Positions 8,677 through 17,124 of a DNA stretch of 64,000 nt are shown in pieces. A program made the translations under genes and the position numbers. The stretch comes from JAGWAJ01 sp965215155 (GTDB taxonomy: Bacteria > Acidobacteriota > Vicinamibacteria > Vicinamibacterales > UBA8438), in the NCBI GenBank assembly GCA_965215155.1, contig CBDCCY010000004.1, forward strand, positions 3,410,001 to 3,474,000, written 5' to 3'. How positions within the stretch are numbered: position 1 is the stretch's first letter; each line of letters begins with the position of its first letter. Under the pieces are notes generated by a model. The model searched no databases, had not been told where the DNA came from, and saw only the letters and a program-made list of their open reading frames with translations.

Positions 8677-10771
8677 CTAGCCCAAGTTTACCAAGATCGC
8701 CGACATTTCTGTCGAAATCCGCAGGATCCGCGCCTGTCGGGGACGGTAACTTATTGATTCTAAAGGATCGGGGTCTGGAGACTCTGAATGTAGTGCCATA
8801 ATCGTAACAGGAGGCTTGATTCGGACCGGGCCGCCCGCTATCCTGGCTCCATGTTCGTACGGCGCACCCAGACCCGACGAACCGCCGACGGCGTCCCTTA
8901 CTTCTCCCACCGCCTCGTGCAGTCCGAACGCCTCGGCAACTCCGTGCGCCAGCGCACCCTCCTCAACCTCGGACGCCACTTCGACATCCCCGCGCCCCAC
9001 TGGCCCCGCCTGTGCACCCGCGTCGCCGAGGTCCTGGCCGGACAGGCGCCGCTGGTGCCCGATTGCCCGCCCGCCGTGGACCAGGAAGCCCAGCGGATCG
9101 CCGCCCAGTTGGTCGCCCGCGGTGCCGACGCCGGCGGGCCGGACGCCGCAACGGCGGACATCCAGGCCGTCGACATCGACTCGTTGCGCGTGGTCCGGCC
9201 CCGCAGCATCGGGGTCGAGCAGGTCGGCCTGTGGGCCCTCGAGCAGGTGGGGCTGCCGGCCTTGCTGGCACAGTTGGGCGTCAACGGCGCGTTGCGCGCG
9301 GCGGCGGCCGGCGCCATCGTCGGGCGCCTGGCCCACCCGGCATCCGAGCGCGAGACCCACCGTTGGCTGCAGCAGCGCAGCGGCCTCGGCGAGTTGCTCG
9401 GCGTCGACTTCGAGACCGTCAGCGCCATGCAGCTCTACCGCGCCTCGGACGCGTTGGTAAAGCACCGCGAGGCCATCGAGGCGCACCTGTTCGACCGGGC
9501 GATGGGCCTGTTCGACCTGCAGCCGACCGTCACCCTCTACGACCTGACCAACACCTACTTCGAAGGCGAGGCGAGCGACCAACCGCAGGCCCGGCGCGGC
9601 CACTCGAAGGAGAAGCGCAGCGACTGCCCGCTGCTCACCCTCGGCCTGATGCTCGACGCCAGCGGCTTCGTCCGCCGCTCGCAGGTCTTCGACGGCAACG
9701 TTCGGGAACACCGCACCCTGGCCGGCATGCTCGAAGCACTCCAAGCGCCATCCGGCGCCCTCGTGGTCATGGACCGCGGCGTCGCCACCGAAGGCTGCAT
9801 CGCCTGGCTGCGCGACAACGGCTACCGCTATCTCGTCGTCAGCCGCGAACGCCACCGCCAGTTCGACGCCACCGCCGCCGTGTCCCTGCGGACGCAGTCC
9901 AACCAGACCGTGCAGTTGCACAAGGTCGTCTCCGACGACCCCGACGAGGTCCGCCTCTACTGCTACTCCGAGCAGCGGGCCGCGAAGGAGCGCGGCATCG
10001 TCGAGCGCGCCGCCGCCCGCTTCGAGGACGCCCTCACGAAGCTCAACGACGGGCTCGCCCGCCCCCGCGCCCACAAGCGCATCGCCCAGGTCTGGCAGCG
10101 CATCGGCCGCTTGAAGACCAAGCACTCCCGCGCCGCCGGCCACTACCAGATCGACGTCACCGCCGACGAGACCGGCGAGCGGGCCGCCGCCGTCACCTGG
10201 ACCCGGCGCCCCAAGGACGGCTCGATGGCCACCCATCCCGGCGTCTACTGCCTGCGCAGCAGCGAGACCGACTGGGACGAAGAGACCCTCTGGCGCACCT
10301 ACACCACCCTCACCGACGTCGAAGCCGTCTTCCGCTCCCTCAAGTCCGAGCTCGGCCTGCGTCCCATCTATCACCGCAAGCCGCGGCGAGCCGACGGCCA
10401 TCTGTTCCTCACCGTCATCGCCTACCAGCTCGTCCAGGTCATCCGCACCCGCCTGCGCGAGCATCGCGAGCAGGCCAGTTGGACGTCGCTACGCCACGTC
10501 CTCGACGGCCAGCAGCGCGTCACCACCACCTTCCGCCGGCCCGACGGACGCACCCTCCACGTGCGCACCGCCACACAGCCCGAACCCGAGCAGCGCGCCA
10601 TCTACGACGTTCTCGGCGTCGACCCCAACCCCGCCGGCGTCCGCAAGACCCTCGTCTGAACGACCCGAACCTCCCGGTTCACGCACGTTTGTAGTGCCAC
10701 TCGAACCGTTCTGCCCCCGTAAATCGTTGATTCCAAACGACCTCATTTCACCCCTGTTAAACTTGGGCTAG
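8677..10771 (+). mobile_element. IS1634-type insertion sequence
   Basis: About 2.1 kb, bounded by a perfect 14-base terminal inverted repeat: CTAGCCCAAGTTTA at 8677-8690 and its reverse complement ending at 10771. One DDE transposase lies inside (8851-10659). No target duplication is visible, because another insertion sequence sits directly at the right end. The element separates higA and the drm genes from a drmD fragment on the far side. Confidence 0.75.
8851..10659 (+). CDS. IS1634-family transposase (IS4-like DDE)
   Basis: A complete 602-residue transposase that cuts and joins the ends of its own insertion sequence. The DDE residues fit the IS4/IS1634 pattern: the first Asp in TVTLYDLTNTYFEGE, the second in ALVVMDRGVATEGCIAWLRD, and the Glu in TLTDVEAVFRSLKSELGLRP (the YREK-like segment). 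The N-terminus (MFVRRTQTRRTADGVPYFSH) and the C-terminal QQRVTTTFRRPDGRTLHVRT are as expected for this family. Start ATG 8851. The frame is intact, so the element may be active. Confidence 0.92.
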   Translation: MFVRRTQTRRTADGVPYFSHRLVQSERLGNSVRQRTLLNLGRHFDIPAPHWPRLCTRVAEVLAGQAPLVPDCPPAVDQEAQRIAAQLVARGADAGGPDAATADIQAVDIDSLRVVRPRSIGVEQVGLWALEQVGLPALLAQLGVNGALRAAAAGAIVGRLAHPASERETHRWLQQRSGLGELLGVDFETVSAMQLYRASDALVKHREAIEAHLFDRAMGLFDLQPTVTLYDLTNTYFEGEASDQPQARRGHSKEKRSDCPLLTLGLMLDASGFVRRSQVFDGNVREHRTLAGMLEALQAPSGALVVMDRGVATEGCIAWLRDNGYRYLVVSRERHRQFDATAAVSLRTQSNQTVQLHKVVSDDPDEVRLYCYSEQRAAKERGIVERAAARFEDALTKLNDGLARPRAHKRIAQVWQRIGRLKTKHSRAAGHYQIDVTADETGERAAAVTWTRRPKDGSMATHPGVYCLRSSETDWDEETLWRTYTTLTDVEAVFRSLKSELGLRPIYHRKPRRADGHLFLTVIAYQLVQVIRTRLREHREQASWTSLRHVLDGQQRVTTTFRRPDGRTLHVRTATQPEPEQRAIYDVLGVDPNPAGVRKTLV

Positions 10772-11928
10772 TGTCCAACGCCTGAAGTTCTTGACCAGTA
10801 GAATCGGCTCGTGGTACGGTCGGCCCGGAAGCGAGGAGGGCCGTGCCGAACCATTACACACGAGAGGTCCCGGAGGTCTCGGACGCACAGCGCGAGGAAC
10901 TGGAGGGTTGGCTGCGCCGGCGCAATACCGCGCAGGCTCTGGCCCTGAGGGCACGCATCGTGCTGCAGAGCGCCGCGGGACGGAGCGACCAGGTCGTGGC
11001 GCAGGCTCTGGGCACGACGCGGGCCACGGTCGGCAAGTGGCGGCGGCGGTTCCTGCGCAACGGCTGCGACGGCTTGCTGGACGAACCACGGCCGGGCGCG
11101 CCGCGCCGGGTGTCGGACGAGGACGTCGAACGGGTCGTGGTCCGGACGCTGGAGACGACCCCACGGGGGGCGACGCATTGGAGCCGGAAGTCGATGGCCC
11201 GAGCCTGCGGGCTGAGCGCTTCGACCGTCGGCCGCGTGTGGCGCGCGTTCGCGCTCAAGCCCCATCGCAGCGAGACCTTCAAGCTGTCGCGAGACCCGTT
11301 GTTCATCGAGAAAGTGCGCGATATCGTGGGGCTGTACCTGCATCCGCCGGAGCGAGCGGTGGTGCTGTGTGTGGATGAGAAGTCGCAGATCCAGGCGTTG
11401 AACCGTACCCAGCCGGTGTTGCCGATGCGTCCGGGAGCACCGGAGCAGCGGACACACGACTATCGACGGCACGGCACGACCTCGTTGTTCGCGGCCCTGA
11501 ACACCGCCACCGGCGAGGTGATCGGCAGGTGCTTTCGGAAGCACCGCTCGGTGGAGTTCAAGCGCTTCCTCGCCGTGATCGACAAGGCGGTGCCGCCCGA
11601 CCTCGACATCCACCTGGTGCTGGACAACTACGGCACGCACAAGACGGCGATGATCCACGACTGGCTGGCACGGCGTCCTCGGTATCACCTGCACTTCACG
11701 CCCACGAGCGCATCGTGGCTCAACCAGGTAGAGCGTTGGTTCGCCGAGATCACCCGGCAGCAGATCCGGCGTGGAACCCATCGCAGCACCCAAGCACTCG
11801 AGGCGGCGATCAAGGAGTACCTGGCGGTCTACAACGAAGACCCCAAGCCCTTCGTCTGGACGAAGACCGCCGAGCAGATCCTGGAATCCCTGAAGCGTTA
11901 CTGCTCACGTATTTCTGACGGTGCACAC
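10771..11928 (+). mobile_element. IS630-family insertion sequence with TA target duplication
   Basis: A 1.16-kb element with imperfect ends: GTGTCCAACG at the left, and GTGTGCACCG as the reverse complement of the right end. It is flanked by TA at 10769-10770 and 11929-11930, as IS630 elements duplicate a TA target. It lies exactly at the terminal CTAG of the preceding IS1634-type element, so it inserted into that element's end. To its right the sequence is a drmD fragment. Confidence 0.85.
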
Positions 11929-11931
11929 TAG
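10843..11931 (+). CDS. IS630-family transposase
   Basis: A 362-residue transposase starting at GTG 10843. The N-terminal helix-turn-helix region is LALRARIVLQSAAGRSDQVV with TRATVGKWRRRF. The DDE catalytic motifs are CVDEKSQIQALNRTQP, LVLDNYGTHK and SWLNQVERWFAEITRQQIRR. The C-terminus ends RISDGAH. Its stop codon TAG is built from the duplicated target TA plus the first flanking base, so termination is supplied by the insertion site. The frame is intact. Confidence 0.95.
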   Translation: MPNHYTREVPEVSDAQREELEGWLRRRNTAQALALRARIVLQSAAGRSDQVVAQALGTTRATVGKWRRRFLRNGCDGLLDEPRPGAPRRVSDEDVERVVVRTLETTPRGATHWSRKSMARACGLSASTVGRVWRAFALKPHRSETFKLSRDPLFIEKVRDIVGLYLHPPERAVVLCVDEKSQIQALNRTQPVLPMRPGAPEQRTHDYRRHGTTSLFAALNTATGEVIGRCFRKHRSVEFKRFLAVIDKAVPPDLDIHLVLDNYGTHKTAMIHDWLARRPRYHLHFTPTSASWLNQVERWFAEITRQQIRRGTHRSTQALEAAIKEYLAVYNEDPKPFVWTKTAEQILESLKRYCSRISDGAH

Positions 11932-12155
11932 AGGAGCTCGATCGCCACGAGGGCCGCTACCAGCAGATCGCGCTGGCATTCGACGAGGAGGAGCGACGCC
12001 AGCTCCAGGCGAACATGCGCTACTGGCGCTCGCGCCTCCACCAGTTCGACCGCGACCTGGAACAGGAGCCGGCGCGCATCCGGGCGTTCTACGAGGTGCA
12101 GGCGCGACGTGTCAAACCGGTCGGCCTCGTGTACCTCTGGCCGGAGACCAATTGA
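11931..12155 (+). pseudogene. drmD: 3' remnant of a drmD-like SNF2 helicase
   Basis: The first frame after the IS630 element is open for 75 codons and ends TGA at 12153-12155. It reads EELDRHEGRYQQIALAFDEE, then RRQLQANMRYWRSRLHQFDR and IRAFYEVQARRVKPVGLVYL, ending WPETN. The closing motif (YEVxARRxxPVGLVYLWP) is the C-terminus I recall for DrmD, the SNF2-like helicase of class 1 DISARM. Everything upstream is lost at the insertion-sequence junction. An ATG overlapping the stop (12155) opens a 23-codon frame that could be the truncated start of the next gene. The family call is from memory of this motif. Confidence 0.6.
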
Positions 12156-12254
12156 TGACGTGGCGCGGTTCTCGGGCAGAGCGGGTCCACGGCAGGAACG
12201 ACGGCACGGAAGGGCAACACGGTTAGAATCGAAGGGAACGTGGGGGAGCACGAC

Positions 12255-12530
12255 ATGCCGGAGCGGCGGGTGAGCCTTCAGGAACTCGAGTCCAAGCTCG
12301 ACAGCTACATCCACGACGTGGAGAACGGTGCGACAGTCGTCGTGAGCCGCGACGGGCGTCAGGTGGCGCGGATCGTCCCGGAAACGGACGCCGCCGAGCG
12401 GAAGCGTGCGGCACTGAAGGCCAGCGGGAAATTCGACTGGAGCGGCCGACGGCCGAAGAGCAGACGGCCATCGGTGCGTCTCCGGGACGGTGGCAGCGTG
12501 AGCGACATCATCATCAGCGAGCGCAGATGA
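12255..12530 (+). CDS. vapB: Type II antitoxin, Phd/YefM (VapB) family
   Basis: A 91-residue antitoxin starting at ATG 12255 behind a GGGGGAG ribosome site. The N-terminus MPERRVSLQELESKLDSYIH and VENGATVVVSRDGRQVARIV are the classic Phd/YefM DNA-binding fold that binds the operon promoter. The C-terminal basic tail with KFDWSGRRPKSRRPSVRLRD is the expected toxin-binding part. The stop overlaps the vapC start (ATGA), the normal coupling of these pairs. The toxin partner is frameshifted. Confidence 0.9.
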   Translation: MPERRVSLQELESKLDSYIHDVENGATVVVSRDGRQVARIVPETDAAERKRAALKASGKFDWSGRRPKSRRPSVRLRDGGSVSDIIISERR

Positions 12531-12921
12531 TGTTCCTGTATCTCGACAGCAGCGCGCTCGTGAAGCGCTACATCGACGAGCCACACTCGGAGACGTCGCC
12601 CGCTTGATAGACGAGACCTCCGGGATCATGACGTCGGCGATCAGCCGAGTCGAGGTGGGTTCCGCTCTTGCGAGAGCCGCCCGCGGCAACCGGCTCGACG
12701 CAGAAGGTGCCCGCGGGGCCCAGCAGCAGTTCGCAGAAGACTGGTCGGACTTGGCCAAGGTGGCAGTCACGGACACGCTCCTCACTCGCGCGGAGGGTCT
12801 CGCCTGGAAGCACGGGCTGCGTGCGTACGATGCCGTTCAGCTCGCTGCTGCCATCACCTGCCAGGAAGCCAGCACGACACTCGACGAGAATGTCCTGTTC
12901 GGTGCTTCGACGGCGAGCTGA
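12527..12921 (+). pseudogene. vapC: VapC-type PIN-domain toxin, frameshifted
   Basis: A PIN-domain ribonuclease toxin. The first frame gives MMFLYLDSSALVKRYIDEPH with the first catalytic aspartate (YLDSSALVK), then stops after ETSPA at about 12607. The next frame continues the same domain from LIDETSGIMTSAISRVEVGS (conserved Glu) to GLRAYDAVQLAAAITCQE (AYDAVQLA motif) and DENVLFGASTAS. Restoring one missing base in GAGACGTCGCCC would read ETVARLIDET and rejoin both parts. The toxin is therefore probably inactive while the antitoxin is intact. A sequencing error would look the same. Confidence 0.85.
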
Positions 12922-13189
12922 CAGCCGCCGCGAACGAAGAAGGGCTCCGGACCTGGAGGGGCGTCTGAGAGCTTGTCATCACCGTGCTGCCGCTGACGGG
13001 CACCGCTGACGACCGCTCGCACTGACCCGCGCCGATTCCTGAAGATGCCAGATCCGGTATGACCGGAGCCCACGGAACCTCGCCGCCCTCGAAGCGGAAC
13101 CGCTGTCGGCCGGGCTTGTGGTTGATGGTCCGGCGGCGCGCCCGCTCGGCCAGGGCGTGTAGTAGAGTACGAGGCCTGCAAGGGCAACG

Positions 13190-15721
13190 ATGAAGATGGC
13201 TCCAGCGGGGTCCGTGCCCGCCATCGTCGCGGCTATGGTGATGGCCGTGGGGACGGCGGGCGGCTGGCTGCCCGGCCGCGCTTTCGACCGGCTCCTGGCC
13301 ACCTCGGCTGCCCAATCGACGCCCGCCTCTGCCCAATCCGTCCGCAGCCTCCTCGACCGCTACTGCGTCGCGTGCCACAACGAACGCCGCGTCACCGCGG
13401 CGGGCGGATCAGCGTCCGTGCTCGATGCGCAGCTCCGGGACACGGGGCTCGCCCTGGACGTGGCGGACACGGAGCGACCGAGCACGGACGCCGACGTCTG
13501 GGAGCGCGTGATCGCCAGGCTCCGGGCGGGCTCCATGCCGCCGGCCGGGCGCCCGCGGCCCGGCGCGGACGAAGCGCGCGCGGTTGCCGGCTGGCTGGAG
13601 GCGCGCATCGACGAAGCGGCTTCGGCGAGCCCCAATCCGGGCCGGACCGGGTCGATGCACCGGCTGAACCGCACGGAGTACGGCAACGCGATCCGCGATC
13701 TCCTCGCGCTCGAGATCGACGTGGCGGCGTTGCTGCCTGGGGATGAGACGTCGGACACCGGGTTCGACAACAACGCCGAAGTGCTCTCCATCTCGACCGC
13801 ACAGCTCGAGCGCTATCTGTCGGCGGCGCGCAAGATCTCGCGCCTCGCCACCGGCGTCATGACGGCGCCGGACTTCGCGCGGTTCGAGAACTCCGTGCTG
13901 CTGACGCAGGCGGACCGGCAGGGCGAGGACCTGCCGCTCGGGTCTCGCGGCGGCCTCAGCGCCACCTACCACTTTCCTGCGGACGGCAACTACATCTTTC
14001 GCATCGGGCTGACCACCAACTGGCAGGACTACGTCCGCGGCATGGGACGCAGGAACCTGCTCGACCTCCGCATCGACGGAGAGCTCATCGAGCGTTTCAC
14101 GGTGGGGGGCGAGGCGCCGGGCACGCCGGCTCCCCACACCTGGTCGCCGGCGGAGGCGGGCGACCCCGAGTGGGAGCGCTACGTCCGCGAGTCGGCCGCC
14201 CACCTGGAGGTCCGCGCCGCGGTCGAGGCCGGACCGCACGTCGTCGGGGTCTCGTTCGTCCGGAACCGGTGGGAGCCCGAGGGTCCCCGGCAGCCGGTCA
14301 TGAAGGGCGCGGTCCTCTCGAACGACGAGAAGTACCACGGGAACGCCGAGGTCCAGGCCCTGACGATCGAAGGGCCCTACGAGGGCACGGTGCCCGACGA
14401 CACGCCGAGCCGGCGGCGGGTCTTCGCCTGCCGGCCGGCCGCCGGGGCGGCACCGTCGGAGGAGGAGGCGTGCGCCGAGCGGATCCTGTCGCGGTTGGCC
14501 CGCCTCGCCTATCGCCGGCCGCCGACGGAGGGAGACGTCGAGACGCTGCTCGCGTTCTTCCGGGACGGGCGCGCCAAGGTGGAGGGCAGCTTCGACACCG
14601 GCATCCAGCTCGCGCTCGAACGCTTGCTCGTCGATCCCGACTTCCTGCTGCGGGTACACGAGGACCCGCCCGGCGTGGGGCCGGGAGAGGCGTACGCGCC
14701 TGGCGACCTGGAGCTGGCCTCGCGCCTGTCGTTCTTCCTGTGGAGCAGCATCCCCGACGAGGAGTTGCTCGACCTTGCCGAGCGGGGAGCGCTGGCGGAC
14801 CTCGCGACCCTGCGCGGCCAGGTGCGGCGCATGCTGGCCGATCGGCGCAGCGAGACGCTGGTGAGCGACTTCGCGGCGCAGTGGCTGCACCTCCGAAACC
14901 TCGACGAGGTGAAGGCCGAGCCGGCGGTCTATCCGGACTTCGACCAGGACCTGGTGGAGGCGTTCCGGCAGGAGACGGCGCTGTTCATCGCCAGCACGAT
15001 CGAAGATGACCGGAGCGTCCTCGACCTCCTCCGCGCCGACTACACCTACGCGAACGAGCGGCTGGCGCGGCACTACGGCATCTCCGGCGTCTACGGCAGC
15101 CGGTTCCGGCGCGTGACGCTGCCCGACCTGGAGCAGCGGGGCGGGTTGCTGGGCCATGGGTCGTTGCTGTCGCTGACCTCCTACCCGCATCGCACCTCGC
15201 CCGTCCTGCGGGGGCGGTGGCTGCTCGAAGCCATCTTCGGGGCGCCGCCGCCGGGCCCGCCGCCCGACGTGCCGCCGTTGCCGGAGCGCGGGGAGGGTGA
15301 AGCGCCGGCGACGATGCGCGAGCGCCTGGAGCTGCACCGGCGCAATCCCGCGTGCGCGAGCTGTCACCGGCTCATCGACCCGCCGGGGTTCATGCTGGAG
15401 CACTACGACGCCATCGGGCGCTGGCGGACCGTCACCGAGGCGGGCCATCCGGTCGACGCCGCCGGCACGCTGCCGAACGGGGTGACGGCGGCGGGCCTCG
15501 CCGGCCTGCGGGGCCTGCTGCTCGAGCAGCCCGAGCAGTTCGTGAGCACGCTCACCGGGCGGCTCCTGGCGTACGCCCTCGGGCGCGAGTTGCGGTACTA
15601 CGACCAGCCGACGGTGCGCGCCATCATCCGCAACGCGGCGGCGGATGGCCATCGCTGGTCGTCGATCATCCTGGGCATCGTCGAGAGCCCGGCGTTCCTG
15701 ATGCGGCGGGCGGCGGAGTGA
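13190..15721 (+). CDS. Planctomycete-type cytochrome/DUF1592-DUF1588-DUF1585 protein
   Basis: An 843-residue secreted haem protein of the family that, in order, carries a PSCyt haem domain and DUF1587, DUF1595, DUF1592, DUF1588 and DUF1585 domains. It has an N-terminal signal-like hydrophobic stretch, a haem c motif CVACH (RYCVACHNERR), the DUF1587 region MHRLNRTEYGNAIRDLLALE, the DUF1592 region LELASRLSFFLWSSIPDEEL, a DUF1588 motif RTSPVLRGRWLLEAIFGAPP, and CASCH (ACASCHRLIDPPGFMLEHYD) near the C-terminus. The biochemical role is unknown; such genes nearly always precede a DUF1552 gene, as here (14-base gap). It is likely periplasmic. Confidence 0.93.
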   Translation: MKMAPAGSVPAIVAAMVMAVGTAGGWLPGRAFDRLLATSAAQSTPASAQSVRSLLDRYCVACHNERRVTAAGGSASVLDAQLRDTGLALDVADTERPSTDADVWERVIARLRAGSMPPAGRPRPGADEARAVAGWLEARIDEAASASPNPGRTGSMHRLNRTEYGNAIRDLLALEIDVAALLPGDETSDTGFDNNAEVLSISTAQLERYLSAARKISRLATGVMTAPDFARFENSVLLTQADRQGEDLPLGSRGGLSATYHFPADGNYIFRIGLTTNWQDYVRGMGRRNLLDLRIDGELIERFTVGGEAPGTPAPHTWSPAEAGDPEWERYVRESAAHLEVRAAVEAGPHVVGVSFVRNRWEPEGPRQPVMKGAVLSNDEKYHGNAEVQALTIEGPYEGTVPDDTPSRRRVFACRPAAGAAPSEEEACAERILSRLARLAYRRPPTEGDVETLLAFFRDGRAKVEGSFDTGIQLALERLLVDPDFLLRVHEDPPGVGPGEAYAPGDLELASRLSFFLWSSIPDEELLDLAERGALADLATLRGQVRRMLADRRSETLVSDFAAQWLHLRNLDEVKAEPAVYPDFDQDLVEAFRQETALFIASTIEDDRSVLDLLRADYTYANERLARHYGISGVYGSRFRRVTLPDLEQRGGLLGHGSLLSLTSYPHRTSPVLRGRWLLEAIFGAPPPGPPPDVPPLPERGEGEAPATMRERLELHRRNPACASCHRLIDPPGFMLEHYDAIGRWRTVTEAGHPVDAAGTLPNGVTAAGLAGLRGLLLEQPEQFVSTLTGRLLAYALGRELRYYDQPTVRAIIRNAAADGHRWSSIILGIVESPAFLMRRAAE

Positions 15722-15734
15722 CGTGAGGACTGAC

Positions 15735-17096
15735 ATGAGAAGCACCAACTTCATCACCGGGAAGCCCTTGTCCCGCCGGACGGTCCTGCGCGGCGTGGGC
15801 GCGACTGTGGCGCTGCCGTTCCTGGACGCCATGGCCCCCGGCGTGTCGGCGTTGACGCGGCCGGCGGCCCGTCCGGTTCGCCGCTTCCAGGCCATCTTCG
15901 TGCCGAACGGGATGGCGATGGAGTACTGGACGCCGGCGACGGCGGGACGACACTTCGAGCTCACGCCGATCCTGCAGCCGCTGGCGCCGTTCCGGGACCA
16001 GATGCTGGTCTTCTCGGGGCTCCGGTCGTCCTGGATCTACGTTCACGCGGGCGCTTCCGGGTCGTTCCTGACCGGCACGCGGCGCGGCGGCACGTCCGAG
16101 ACGGACGTGGTGGCCGACACGTCGATCGACCAGATGCTCGCGAGCGAGCTCGGCGGCTCGACGCCGCTGGCTTCCCTGGAGTTGTCGATCGACAAGGAGG
16201 CCAACGCGGGGCAGTGCACCTCGGGCTTGAGTTGCGCCTACACCCAGACGATTTCGTGGCGCACGCCCACCATGCCGCTGCCGATGGAGAACAACCCGCG
16301 GGCGGTGTTCGAGCGGCTGTTCGGCGACAGCGGCTCGACCGACCCGGCGGTGCGCCGGGCGCGCCGGGAGGAGAAGCGGAGCATCCTCGACTCGGTGCTG
16401 GGCAAGCTCGCCGACGTCGAGCGCCGCGTCGGGGAGGACGATCGGCGCAAGGTCGAGGACTATGCCGCGGCCATTCGCGACGTCGAGCGACGCATCGAGG
16501 TGGCGGAATCGAAGAACGACCTGCATCCGGAGATCTTTGCCGAGGAGCCGCGGGGCGTGCCGTCCACGTTCGAGGAGCACGTCGCGCTGATGTTCGACCT
16601 CCAGTTCCTGGCCCTGCAGAGCGACCTCACCCGCGTCGCGACGTTCATGCTGGGCCGCGAGCAGAGCACCCGGACGTATCCGGAGGTGGGGGTCGCCGAG
16701 CCCCACCATCCGCTGTCGCACCACGGGAACGATCCGGCCCTCATCGCCAAGATGTCCATCGTGAACCGCTACCACGCGGAGCTGACGTCGCGGTACCTGG
16801 AGCGGCTGCGGGCGACGCCGGACCAGGACGGGTCGCTGCTCGACAACATGACCATCGTGTACGGCACGTGCATGTCCAACAGCACGCGCCATGCGGGCAC
16901 GAATGTTCCGATCCTGGTGCTCGGCGGCGGTGGGGGGCGGCTCAAGGGCGGGCGGCATCTTGCGTACGGTCCGGGGACCTCGCACGCCAATCTCCTGCTC
17001 ACCCTGATGGACAAGTTCGACGTTCCGCTGGAGCGCGTCGGCGGCAGCACGGGACCGTTGCCGATCGACGAGATCGATACGCTGTCGGAGGTGTAG
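15735..17096 (+). CDS. DUF1552 protein with Tat-type leader
   Basis: A 453-residue protein that follows the DUF1592 gene by 13 bases and forms an operon with it. The ATG at 15735 follows GAGGA. The leader MRSTNFITGKPLSRRTVLRG has the twin arginines of a Tat signal. The mature part matches DUF1552: RRFQAIFVPNGMAMEYWTPA, then YPEVGVAEPHHPLSHHGNDP and NMTIVYGTCMSNSTRHAGTN. DUF1552 proteins are the invariant partner of the DUF1592/1588 cytochromes and belong to the sulfatase/alkaline-phosphatase-like group; their substrate is unknown. Probably exported folded and acting in the periplasm. Confidence 0.93.
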   Translation: MRSTNFITGKPLSRRTVLRGVGATVALPFLDAMAPGVSALTRPAARPVRRFQAIFVPNGMAMEYWTPATAGRHFELTPILQPLAPFRDQMLVFSGLRSSWIYVHAGASGSFLTGTRRGGTSETDVVADTSIDQMLASELGGSTPLASLELSIDKEANAGQCTSGLSCAYTQTISWRTPTMPLPMENNPRAVFERLFGDSGSTDPAVRRARREEKRSILDSVLGKLADVERRVGEDDRRKVEDYAAAIRDVERRIEVAESKNDLHPEIFAEEPRGVPSTFEEHVALMFDLQFLALQSDLTRVATFMLGREQSTRTYPEVGVAEPHHPLSHHGNDPALIAKMSIVNRYHAELTSRYLERLRATPDQDGSLLDNMTIVYGTCMSNSTRHAGTNVPILVLGGGGGRLKGGRHLAYGPGTSHANLLLTLMDKFDVPLERVGGSTGPLPIDEIDTLSEV

Positions 17097-17124
17097 AGGC
17101 GGTCGGGGTACGAGGGTGCCGACG

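Noticed and set aside
8669..8760. higB toxin 5' to higA
   Set aside because: All frames between 8669 and 8760 were read; none matches HigB, and the region is insertion-sequence terminus.
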